Below, piece after piece: positions 56,614 through 64,000 of a DNA stretch of 64,000 nt. The position numbers and the translations under genes are program-made. The notes beneath the pieces were generated by a model. The model did no database searches, had not been told where the DNA came from, and saw only the letters and a program-made list of their open reading frames with translations. Source of the DNA: Shewanella violacea DSS12. GTDB lineage: Bacteria; Pseudomonadota; Gammaproteobacteria; Enterobacterales; Shewanellaceae. Where the stretch lies: positions 2,896,824 to 2,960,823 of the forward strand of contig NC_014012.1 in NCBI RefSeq assembly GCF_000091325.1. The letters are read 5' to 3'. Numbering within the stretch: position 1 is the stretch's first letter; every line of letters begins with the position of its first letter.

Positions 56614-58335
56614 ATGGAGAAGTTATCCGGCGCCAGCATGGTTGTTCGATCTCTTATCGACGAAGGCGTAAAGCATATATTCGGCTATCCCGGCGGATCT
56701 GTACTGGATATTTATGATGCCCTTCACGAAAAATCAATAATTGAACACATTCTAGTACGCCACGAACAAGCCGCCGTGCATATGGCCGATGGTTACGCTC
56801 GCTCAACCGGCGAAGTTGGCGTGGTACTGGTGACATCCGGCCCAGGCGCAACCAACACCATCACAGGTATCGCCACCGCCTACACAGATTCTATTCCACT
56901 GGTCATTATTTCGGGTCAGGTTCCCAGTAACTTGATCGGTTACGATGCATTTCAGGAATGCGACATGATCGGCATCTCACGCCCTGTGGTTAAACACAGT
57001 TTTCTGGTGACCGATGCCAAAGACATTCCAACTATCATCAAGAAGGCTTTCTTTATCGCGGCCAGTGGTCGTCCAGGTCCAGTTGTTGTGGATGTGCCTA
57101 AAGATTGTATGAACCCTGAAATCTTATATGATTATGAATATCCAAAAGATATCAGCATGCGTTCCTATAACCCGACGACGTCAGGCCATAAGGGTCAGAT
57201 CCGTCGCGGTTTACAAGCTCTACTAAAAGCTAAGAAACCTGTACTCTACGTAGGTGGTGGTGCCATCATCTCAGAGTGTGATAAACAAATTCTATCTTTG
57301 TCAGAAAAGCTCAATATACCTGTAGTCAGTACCCTAATGGGGCTTGGCGCCTTCCCTGCCAGCCACGAAAACAGCCTAGGTATGCTAGGTATGCATGGCT
57401 GTTATGAAGCCAATATGGCCATGCATAATACCGATCTTATCTTCGGTATCGGCGTGAGATTCGATGACCGCACCACCAACAATGTCGAAAAATATTGCCC
57501 TAACGCCACCATTTTGCACATAGATATCGATCCATCATCTATCTCTAAGACCATCAGAGTCGATATCCCCATTGTAGGTTCGGCCGATAGCGTACTCGAT
57601 GAGATGTTAGTGCAGCTAGAAGCCAGTGACGATACCAATGCCGATGAAGCCGCCATGGATGTTTGGTGGAGTGAGATAAATCAATGGCGTTCGCGCAAGA
57701 GTCTGGCCTATGAAACCAACTCAGATAAGATTAAACCCCAACAAGTGATCGAAACACTGCATAGACTCACCAATGGAGATGCCTATGTGGCATCAGACGT
57801 GGGTCAGCACCAGATGTTTGCCGCGCTATATTATCCATTCGATAAGCCACGTCGCTGGATAAACTCCGGCGGTCTGGGCACCATGGGCTTTGGACTCCCC
57901 GCCGCCATGGGGGTTAAATTTGCCCACCCAGATGCTACCGTGCTGTGTGTCACAGGTGACGGTTCCATCCAGATGAACATTCAAGAGCTGTCCACTGCGC
58001 TGCAATATGGTATACCGGTCAAGATCATCAACCTGAACAACCGCTTTCTCGGCATGGTAAAACAGTGGCAAGATATGATCTATTCCGGTCGTCACTCACA
58101 TTCCTATATGGATTCTGTACCCGACTTTGCCAAAATTGCAGAAGCTTATGGTCATGTTGGCATCAGCATCAGCGATCCAGCTGAGCTCGAAGCTGGCCTG
58201 AAGAAGGCCCTGTCGATGACAGACAAGCTGGTATTTGTCGATATACATATCGATCAGACAGAGCATGTGTACCCCATGTTGATCCGCGGCGGTGCGATGA
58301 ACGAGATGTGGCTGAGCAAAACGGAGAAAAGCTAA
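56614..58335 (+). CDS. ilvI: Acetolactate synthase large subunit
   Basis: Thiamine-diphosphate enzyme for the first common step of valine, leucine and isoleucine synthesis. The 573 residues match E. coli IlvI (574). The ThDP Glu is in [16 protein letters not shown] near residue 50. The RFDDRTT segment binds FAD, and the ThDP motif is [15 protein letters not shown] ... LNNRFLGMV. The stop overlaps the ilvH start in TAATG, the normal ilvIH arrangement. Confidence 0.96.
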   Translation: MEKLSGASMVVRSLIDEGVKHIFGYPGGSVLDIYDALHEKSIIEHILVRHEQAAVHMADGYARSTGEVGVVLVTSGPGATNTITGIATAYTDSIPLVIISGQVPSNLIGYDAFQECDMIGISRPVVKHSFLVTDAKDIPTIIKKAFFIAASGRPGPVVVDVPKDCMNPEILYDYEYPKDISMRSYNPTTSGHKGQIRRGLQALLKAKKPVLYVGGGAIISECDKQILSLSEKLNIPVVSTLMGLGAFPASHENSLGMLGMHGCYEANMAMHNTDLIFGIGVRFDDRTTNNVEKYCPNATILHIDIDPSSISKTIRVDIPIVGSADSVLDEMLVQLEASDDTNADEAAMDVWWSEINQWRSRKSLAYETNSDKIKPQQVIETLHRLTNGDAYVASDVGQHQMFAALYYPFDKPRRWINSGGLGTMGFGLPAAMGVKFAHPDATVLCVTGDGSIQMNIQELSTALQYGIPVKIINLNNRFLGMVKQWQDMIYSGRHSHSYMDSVPDFAKIAEAYGHVGISISDPAELEAGLKKALSMTDKLVFVDIHIDQTEHVYPMLIRGGAMNEMWLSKTEKS

Positions 58336-58829
58336 TGCGTCGTATTATATCTGTATTACTGGAAAACCAACCCGGCGCCCTGTCTCGCGTCGTCGGCCTA
58401 TTCTCTCAACGTGGCTACAACATTGAGACCTTAACCGTGGCGCCCACCGATGATGTGACTCTGTCTCGTCTTAACATCTGTGTGGTGGCCGATGAGGCCG
58501 TGCTCGAACAGATAGAGAAGCAATTACATAAGCTTATCGATGTACTCAAGGTCTCAAATGTAACTGAGTCGGATCATATTGAGCGTGAGCTAGCCTTGAT
58601 AAAAGTAAAAGCCAAAGGCAATATTCGTGATGAGATCAAGCGTACTTCTGATATTTTCCGCGGTCAGATAGTCGATATCACCGCCGATCTTTATACCATT
58701 CAACTAACTGGTACATCCGATAAGCTGGATGCCTTTATCTGCGCTGTGGGTGAAGTCACTAAGGTTGTTGAAGTATCTCGCTCCGGTGTAGTTGGATTGT
58801 CACGCGGTGAGAAGGCGATGCGAGCTTAA
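58335..58829 (+). CDS. ilvH: Acetolactate synthase small subunit
   Basis: The 164-residue regulatory subunit gives valine feedback inhibition. The N-terminal ACT domain [33 protein letters not shown] is diagnostic, and the C-terminal domain follows. An in-frame GTG upstream would add nine residues, but ATG 58335 is the conserved start and overlaps ilvI by one base. Confidence 0.96.
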   Translation: MRRIISVLLENQPGALSRVVGLFSQRGYNIETLTVAPTDDVTLSRLNICVVADEAVLEQIEKQLHKLIDVLKVSNVTESDHIERELALIKVKAKGNIRDEIKRTSDIFRGQIVDITADLYTIQLTGTSDKLDAFICAVGEVTKVVEVSRSGVVGLSRGEKAMRA

Positions 58830-58896
58830 TCATACCCCTAGGTATTAGCTAATAGGTATAAGCTATTCTATAGACTGGGTTTAAAAGTCAGGCACT

Positions 58897-58926
58897 AAAA
58901 AGGGAGCATTAGCTCCCTTTTCTTTT
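58897..58926 (+). terminator. ilvIH terminator
   Basis: AAAAGGGAGC and GCTCCCTTTT form a stem, followed by T-rich sequence. It lies about 70 bases after the ilvH stop. Confidence 0.85.
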
Positions 58927-59025
58927 GGCGATTGTATTGAGGAATAAACGAGGTTTAGATACTGAGTCCAGGCAGATATTAAACTCGTTTAGCTTTACCA
59001 ATCGCGCTCATTCTATCTAGAGCCG

Positions 59026-59466
59026 TTATTCCGACTCGAGCACCCGTGATTTACCGATTTCAATTTTTCTCGGTTTCAAGGCTTCGGGGATCTCTCTTTG
59101 CAACTCGATATTAAGCAAGCCGTTCTCAAGATCTGCACCTGTCACTGTGACATAATCGGCCAGCTGAAAAGTACGCTCGAATCCACGTTCGGCAATCCCT
59201 TGATAGAGATATTTTCGGCTCTTATCTTCAGCTACCTTGATACCCTTGACGACTAATTTCTCGCCTTCGCTGGTAATATCGAGTTCATCCATAGTAAAGC
59301 CTGCTACAGCCATGGTGATACGATAACGGTTGTCTTTAAGCGATTCGATATTATAAGGAGGGTAACCTGAATTGCCCTTGTTCGAAGCCGCATGCTCTGC
59401 AAGCTGGGCTAAACGATCGAAACCAATGGCACTGCGGTATAGGGGAGTAAGATCATAATTTCGCAT
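59026..59466 (-). CDS. ibpA: Hsp20 small heat-shock protein (IbpA type)
   Basis: A 146-residue holdase chaperone that binds unfolding proteins in the cytoplasm. The N-terminal [17 protein letters not shown] is the IbpA/B signature. The alpha-crystallin domain covers about residues 36-128 ([20 protein letters not shown] ... [13 protein letters not shown]), and the IxI-type tail is KIEIG. A probable sigma-32 promoter lies about 170 bases upstream, leaving a long leader that could fold as an RNA thermometer; I did not establish a specific fold. Confidence 0.93.
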   Translation of the reverse strand: MRNYDLTPLYRSAIGFDRLAQLAEHAASNKGNSGYPPYNIESLKDNRYRITMAVAGFTMDELDITSEGEKLVVKGIKVAEDKSRKYLYQGIAERGFERTFQLADYVTVTGADLENGLLNIELQREIPEALKPRKIEIGKSRVLESE

Positions 59467-59630
59467 AGTTATATCCTTGTCTTAAGCAATATATTAAATG
59501 TAAGTTGGCCGACTCGACTGCTGTTGCAGTAACTTGTCGCACCTCTTTGTTAATGGTTAACTCGACTGACCCCGAAGGCATCACTATTTAAGTTAACTCT
59601 GGAACCTCATTGAGCGTTCCATACACTATA

Positions 59631-59657
59631 TATGTAGGCGTATTTTTACTTTTCAAG
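59631..59657 (-). promoter_or_regulatory. Probable sigma-32 promoter for ibpA
   Basis: On the minus strand CTTGAAA (59651-59657) is a good heat-shock -35 box. Twelve bases further on, CCTACATA (59631-59638) is an acceptable -10 box (consensus CCCCATNT). It reads towards ibpA. Confidence 0.55.
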
Positions 59658-59725
59658 GCAATCGTTTAAATTTATTAAAATATATATTTAGATAAATAGA
59701 GTCTTTCAACATAAACACCAATATA

Positions 59726-59751
59726 AAAAAAGCAGCCCGGAGGCTGCTTTT
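59726..59751 (-). terminator. Terminator after the first 5'-nucleotidase gene
   Basis: AAAAAGCAGCC and GGCTGCTTTTT pair around CGGA, with a T run on the minus strand. Confidence 0.85.
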
Positions 59752-59771
59752 TAAAGAAGTGAATTATTAAA

Positions 59772-61481
59772 CTAGCGCTGACAAGCCAAGGTGCTATTAC
59801 TGTTCAAGAACTGAATGTCACTGGCTACTGGAGCGAAATCAGCAAGCAATATATCACCGATGTCTTTGATGAAGGTGTACATAACTTCAGCATCAACATA
59901 ACCTGTCATGACAGGAGTCAGTACCGGATAACCATCACCGCCTGCAGCATTGAAGCTAGGAACGGTAAAGCTGTAACTTGCGTCAACAGCATAACCCTTG
60001 CCATTGATGTCGTTGATAGCAACTGTTTTAGCTTCACAATCAACATCCATCTTAATACCAACAAGCTGAGGGTATGCGCCAGAACCCGTTTCACCAATAT
60101 CTACAGTGGCTACTGCATTTAGATACTCAGTGATTTCGGCTCCTGTCATGGTGCTTTTAGTAATTGAGTTGCCAAATGGCTGTACAGTTAGCACATCTTT
60201 GTATGTGATTTCACCTGCTTCGATAGAAGCACGTACACCACCTGAGTTCATTACCGCAAAGTCGGCACCCACTTTAGTACGCTGGGCCTCAGCAATCAGA
60301 CGACCTAGATTAGTCTGTTGGGTACGAACAACTGCACGTTCACCCTCTAGCTTGCCATCGGTAGTACCTATGACTTCAAGCAGCTCTTCCTGACCCGCAT
60401 TTTGGTACTGCTGCATAATTTCAAGTACAGTAGCATCAGGCGTGATTTCTTCGCCAATGAACTGACGAACACCATCAGCATCTTTAGCTTTCAGATTAAC
60501 GGGGATCAACTTGTAGCTGGCTAAATGCAGTTCATCATTGAAGTATTCAAAATTGGCTTGGCCAACATATTTACCCCACTCGTGAGCCTGCATGATGAAA
60601 GTACCGTTCTGCACGTCTGGCTTACATTCGCCACCAGGTGTGAACTCAGCATCGTATGCATCGCCTTCCATACAAACTGGGTTTTGAGAGTGTCCACCAA
60701 TCACAGCAGCTAAGTCACCTGCAGTCATAGCGCGAGCCAGAGCAACATCACCAGGTGCGTTGCTGCCGCTAGCAGCATCGGCATAGTGACCCATATGAGT
60801 GGTGGCGAAAATCAAATCAGCCGCGTCGGCATCTTTAATGTCTTGGATAACTTTCTTAAGTTCTTCTTGTGGATCGGTAAATTCTAACCCTCCGATAAAC
60901 TCAGGATTAGCAATTTTGGCTGTATCTTCAGTTGTCAGACCCACAACGGCAATACGAAGACCGTTAACATCGAACACCTTGTAGGGGTCGAAGTAACGAG
61001 TACCAGAAACTTTGTCATAGATGTTAGCCGCTAACATAGGGAAGTTAGCTAGCTTACGCTGCATATCAACAACATCGAGTGGGTTATCAAACTCGTGGTT
61101 ACCCACTGCCATAGCGTCATAACCAATCAGGTTCATACCGATGAAATCCGGTACCGCATCTTGCAAGTCTGACTCAGGTACACCTGTGTTGATATCGCCA
61201 CCGGAAAGTAAGATGGTTTCGCCACCGTTTGCTTCAACTTCGGCACGGATCTGGTCGATCAGCGTCTTACGTGCGGCCATGCCGTACTCACCGTATTTAT
61301 TTTCAAAAAAACGGCCATGGTTATCGTTAGTGTGAAGTACGGTGAAAATTGTACAGGCTTCGCCCGCTTCAGCACATGTTGCCGGCAGCACAACATCTTT
61401 ATCATCATTATCACTGCCACAGCCTGCTAATGCCGCCAGTACTGCAGTTGCAACTAAACCTTTTATTAGTTTATTTTTCAT
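59772..61481 (-). CDS. 5'-nucleotidase/UshA-family lipoprotein
   Basis: A 569-residue exported metallophosphatase of the UshA family. A lipoprotein signal (residues 1-20, lipobox LAGC) is followed by the calcineurin-like domain: LHTNDNHGRF (motif I), LSGGDINTG, AVGNHEFDN (motif III), ATTHMGHY and GGHSQNP. The C-terminal 5'-nucleotidase domain (about 350-560) has MNSGGVRASIEAG and FNAAGGDGYP. UshA hydrolyses nucleotides and UDP-sugars to release nucleosides and phosphate. The start is ATG 61481; upstream in-frame codons to 61571 do not fit. A related gene lies just to the right. Confidence 0.9.
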   Translation of the reverse strand: MKNKLIKGLVATAVLAALAGCGSDNDDKDVVLPATCAEAGEACTIFTVLHTNDNHGRFFENKYGEYGMAARKTLIDQIRAEVEANGGETILLSGGDINTGVPESDLQDAVPDFIGMNLIGYDAMAVGNHEFDNPLDVVDMQRKLANFPMLAANIYDKVSGTRYFDPYKVFDVNGLRIAVVGLTTEDTAKIANPEFIGGLEFTDPQEELKKVIQDIKDADAADLIFATTHMGHYADAASGSNAPGDVALARAMTAGDLAAVIGGHSQNPVCMEGDAYDAEFTPGGECKPDVQNGTFIMQAHEWGKYVGQANFEYFNDELHLASYKLIPVNLKAKDADGVRQFIGEEITPDATVLEIMQQYQNAGQEELLEVIGTTDGKLEGERAVVRTQQTNLGRLIAEAQRTKVGADFAVMNSGGVRASIEAGEITYKDVLTVQPFGNSITKSTMTGAEITEYLNAVATVDIGETGSGAYPQLVGIKMDVDCEAKTVAINDINGKGYAVDASYSFTVPSFNAAGGDGYPVLTPVMTGYVDAEVMYTFIKDIGDILLADFAPVASDIQFLNSNSTLACQR

Positions 61482-61912
61482 TACTATCAACCCCATTATT
61501 ATTGGATATTTACTTGTTACCATCATTTTACGATTTGAGACTCTCTGGCCTCGTTGGCAACATGATAACAAAGAATATTTGGGGAATGTGTCATTATTAT
61601 TAATAAATGTGACGTTAATGTATGTTTTTTCAGTGATTTATATCGATGATTGTTTGAAATAAAGAACAAAGTCAATTTTAATGCTGGATGAAGAACTTGT
61701 AAAAAGACACTAAATTGACAAACCATAGACCGCCTATCATTGATTTTAATGAATTAAAGTCAGCTCCCGCCAATAAGCCTTTGTAATTAAAATGCAGAAC
61801 AGTGGTCATGGAAAAGCATCATTGTTTTTGAATTTAAATTTATATAAATATCCAAAATGTTAACGTCATACTATTTCAAGCCAAGTATATTGGGTCAACG
61901 GGAAGGTTTTTG

Positions 61913-62041
61913 ATGAAAATCAAGCTAACATTGACCAGAAAAAGGCAAAGAGAAAGGAAAAGGAAAAGGAAAAGGAAAATAAGTTTTAGCTTAAATAGCA
62001 AACAAGATCCCGCAGATGCAGAGTTTCACCTTTTACACTGA
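61913..62041 (+). CDS. Possible 42-residue Lys/Arg-rich peptide over a hexanucleotide repeat
   Basis: ATG at 61913 is preceded by GGAAGG at six bases and the frame runs 42 codons to TGA. Codons 9-23 read as an unbroken Arg/Lys tract (with one Gln and one Glu), encoded by (AAAAGG)n-type repeats at 61954-61977. Because the repeat is six bases long, copy changes keep the frame. The rest (ISFSLNSKQDPADAEFHLLH) has no known match. It may be chance from a purine-rich microsatellite. Confidence 0.25.
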   Translation: MKIKLTLTRKRQRERKRKRKRKISFSLNSKQDPADAEFHLLH

Positions 62042-62084
62042 AGTATTGAAAACTGCTACAAGGTGACGATTGAGTCATAAAAGT

Positions 62085-62104
62085 GCCGCTTACATCTAAG
62101 CGGC
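62085..62104 (-). terminator. Hairpin after the second nucleotidase gene
   Basis: GCCGCTTA and TAAGCGGC form a stem; the minus strand then reads ACTTTTAT. A moderate intrinsic terminator. Confidence 0.55.
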
Positions 62105-62125
62105 CCCCAGAATAAAGCTGTCTAT

Positions 62126-64000
62126 CTAGTCTTTATAGATCACAGTGGTTGACTCAAATGTAAGTGCTTCGAGAACCACTCTTGATGTCGCATAATCAAT
62201 AAACGATTGAGCATCGGTATTACAGATATCAGCATCATCACCGCAACTTGGTGATGTATCCTCATAGATAACCTCATAGGTTTCCCCATCAAACGTTAAG
62301 TGAGAAACAGGGTAGGCTTTGTACTTGTCCTTGTTCATGACAATATCAATACGATCAGTTGACACTAACTGTGCATCACCAAGAGCGTTCCAGCCATCAT
62401 TACCACTCGCATTATAGTTATTTACGGCAAGAGTATATTCTGACGTATCAGTTATCTTCTCCCACACAGGAGAAGATTCTGTCCCTGTATTTAATTCTAA
62501 CTCACTAATATGACCTGAATTATGCTTAATATCTTCAATAAAGGTATAACGCATGCCGCCAACGTAGGGGAACTTTCCTCCATGAGAACCAACAGGGAGC
62601 GTGGCGTTAATCGTCGTCATCAATAGCGTTTTTAACACCTCACCACTCACAGTCAATACTGATAAATAGTTTGAAAAAGGCATCAGTTCAAGTGACACAT
62701 GCCCTTCTCTAAAATCACCAGCAGATATATTTTGACGAATTCCCCCTGCACCCACTAATCCAATATCGACTTTTCTACCAATAACTTGCTGTACCGACTC
62801 TTGATTTGCCCAATATACAAGCCCTTCAGCAACCAAAGGAGCCACATCAGAACCATGCAGGTCTGTTCCACCATCACCAGGACGACGCTCATGATTAATC
62901 TCAGTTGGTACTAAGGTGATAACGTCTCCATAAGCCTTATCTAGCGCTGGCTTATACATTGTGTCAATACGATCTCTCAGAGCCAGATTTTCAATGACAT
63001 GATCAATTTTTTCTACAGAGTCGACAAAGTTCATCACCTCTTCATGCTGGTTACCAATGATAAGCTGATCTGCTTGTCGCATCGAATTGGTATAAAACTC
63101 GCTATTCGTCAGTAATGTATTCGTCCCAATACATGAAGTCAGCTCACCGTCTTGATCGAAAGAAATAGTCACATTACCTATGGCTTGTGCATACTCTCCC
63201 GCTTGAACAACACAGGTTACTCCAGTGTCATCTTTTTGAGTGACAAGTTGTGCATATTCACCATTATTACCATGACCTAAATCAGTAAAATCACCGAGTA
63301 AAGTATGTGAATGCCCACCAACAATAATGTCGATTCCCCTAGTGCCTGCTGCAAGCGCCACATCTCGCGCATTGCCAATATGAGACAAGACAACAATCTT
63401 ATTCACTCCCATGTCTTTCAACATGTCTATTGTGGCTTGGGTTGATTCAATTTCACTTGAAAATATAGCATCGCCAGTTCCTGTTGCTATTGTTTTCATG
63501 TCTTCTAATACCACACCAATCACAGCAACGAGCTGTTCATTACTTTTTGATTCTGACGGGGATGCTATTTTTCGCTTTTCATCGCCATTGAAAGCAAAAA
63601 TCTGGTAAGGGATAAGGTTTTTAGCGGCATTTAAAGATGCGTCTTCTTTAGTATTAATATTGTTTGCCAATACCGGAAAGTTCACGCCATTAATAAAACC
63701 AGCCAACTGAGCCGTATCTAAGTCGAATTCATGGTTACCAAGCACCATGGCGTCTAGACCCATTTGAGAAAGAAGATCCGCATTTGCCATCCCATCATTA
63801 AGCTTAAAATAAGCAGTACCTTGCCAAGCATCGCCACCATGGAGGAAGAGCAGTGGTTGCTTATCTAATCCAGCTTGAGATTTTACTAGGTTAGCCGCTT
63901 CCAATAACCTTGGATATCCACCAAATTCATTGAAAATAGTGCTTCCATCTGCACCTATTTTAAAGCTTGATTTTACAGGGTCAAAATTTGAATGTGTGTC
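62126..64000 (-). CDS. 5'-nucleotidase/UshA-family metallophosphatase, cut by the window end
   Basis: At least 624 residues; the frame runs open to base 64000, so the N-terminus lies outside. The first visible codons give DTHSNFDPVKSSFKIG, which is the end of motif I (ND-THS). FLHGGDAWQG, VLGNHEFDLDT, LSHIGNARDVALA and GGHSHTLLGD are the other metal motifs. The 5'-nucleotidase domain is present (LVGAGGIRQNISAGDFREGH, NYNASGNDGWNALGD). Two Cys near the end (SCGDDADIC) could pair. An internal TTG at 63904 is not the true start. It is a divergent paralogue of the left gene and the two may share substrates. Confidence 0.88.
   Translation of the reverse strand, partial: DTHSNFDPVKSSFKIGADGSTIFNEFGGYPRLLEAANLVKSQAGLDKQPLLFLHGGDAWQGTAYFKLNDGMANADLLSQMGLDAMVLGNHEFDLDTAQLAGFINGVNFPVLANNINTKEDASLNAAKNLIPYQIFAFNGDEKRKIASPSESKSNEQLVAVIGVVLEDMKTIATGTGDAIFSSEIESTQATIDMLKDMGVNKIVVLSHIGNARDVALAAGTRGIDIIVGGHSHTLLGDFTDLGHGNNGEYAQLVTQKDDTGVTCVVQAGEYAQAIGNVTISFDQDGELTSCIGTNTLLTNSEFYTNSMRQADQLIIGNQHEEVMNFVDSVEKIDHVIENLALRDRIDTMYKPALDKAYGDVITLVPTEINHERRPGDGGTDLHGSDVAPLVAEGLVYWANQESVQQVIGRKVDIGLVGAGGIRQNISAGDFREGHVSLELMPFSNYLSVLTVSGEVLKTLLMTTINATLPVGSHGGKFPYVGGMRYTFIEDIKHNSGHISELELNTGTESSPVWEKITDTSEYTLAVNNYNASGNDGWNALGDAQLVSTDRIDIVMNKDKYKAYPVSHLTFDGETYEVIYEDTSPSCGDDADICNTDAQSFIDYATSRVVLEALTFESTTVIYKD

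Larger units (their letters stand above)
59467..59771 (-). other. ibpA leader and converging intergenic region
   Basis: 305 bases that hold the ibpA 5' leader, the sigma-32-like promoter and the terminator of the next minus-strand gene (listed separately). No open frame is supported. Confidence 0.45.
61482..62125. other. Intergenic region between the two nucleotidase genes
   Basis: 644 AT-rich bases. They should hold the promoter of the left gene and the terminator of the right gene. A small ORF with a hexanucleotide microsatellite (61913-62041) is listed separately. The stretch around 61490-61660 contains overlapping frames on the plus strand that look like chance. Confidence 0.45.

Noticed and set aside
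61342-61662. Plus-strand frames opposite the first nucleotidase start
   Set aside because: Antisense to a clear signal peptide and lipobox.
1-64000. tRNA, rRNA, prophage, intact insertion sequence
   Set aside because: No cloverleaf, rRNA, phage structural or transposase gene was recognised by eye; a covariance-model search would be needed to exclude small RNA genes.

Overview
The window looks like a chromosome segment of a Shewanella-like gammaproteobacterium. Protein sequences and local gene order support this: yceD-rpmF-plsX-fabH-fabD-fabG-acpP-fabF, maf opposite yceD, rluC divergent from rne, mrp divergent from metG, and pabC-mltG-tmk-holB-pilZ-tatD. No rRNA, tRNA, CRISPR array, intact insertion sequence or prophage was seen. 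Genus assignment is inference from the proteins; no species is claimed.

Layout. 1-763: non-coding flank with a degraded minus-strand coding remnant. 764-4667: exonuclease I, cytidine deaminase, a beta-hydroxyacid dehydrogenase and a hotdog thioesterase. 4866-11261: fatty-acid and phospholipid initiation cluster, all minus strand. 11275-12234: an unusual triplicated intergenic segment in which each unit carries a copy of the 5' end of maf. 12194-14573: maf, a small coding remnant and a decayed GAF-PAS-GGDEF gene. 14574-20189: HAD phosphatase, rluC, and rne with an 84-bp tandem repeat in its tail. 20318-25650: SulP permease, fused MsrB-MsrA, 2OG-Fe(II) oxygenase, GTPase RbgA/YlqF, low-molecular-weight phosphatase. 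26002-34073: an accessory-looking stretch with a large secreted metzincin-type protein, an exported ATP-dependent DNA ligase, dgkA, an outer-membrane barrel, a secreted unknown and an SpmA/SpmB-type membrane protein. 34273-42533: rsmF, the tatD-pilZ-holB-tmk-mltG-pabC operon, udk and a frameshifted mrp. 42694-54710: metG, sseA, creA, a broken yegD, a YbaK-type deacylase, nfeD-slipin, trhO, a GST, a GNAT and a YpfJ-type peptidase. 54910-64000: Bcr/CflA transporter, ilvI-ilvH, an Hsp20 gene with a likely heat-shock promoter, and two 5'-nucleotidase-family genes, the second cut by the window end.

Most of the content is housekeeping. In E. coli the fab and pabC-tatD blocks are contiguous; here both are intact but about 29 kb apart. 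I did not find a clear new multi-gene system. The sequence does show gene decay: single-base lesions in mrp (a six-C run) and yegD (two sites) and a ruined GGDEF domain. The most unusual features are the triplicated maf leader and the Cys-framed multi-domain metzincin. The homopolymer lesions could also be sequence errors, and the entries say so.
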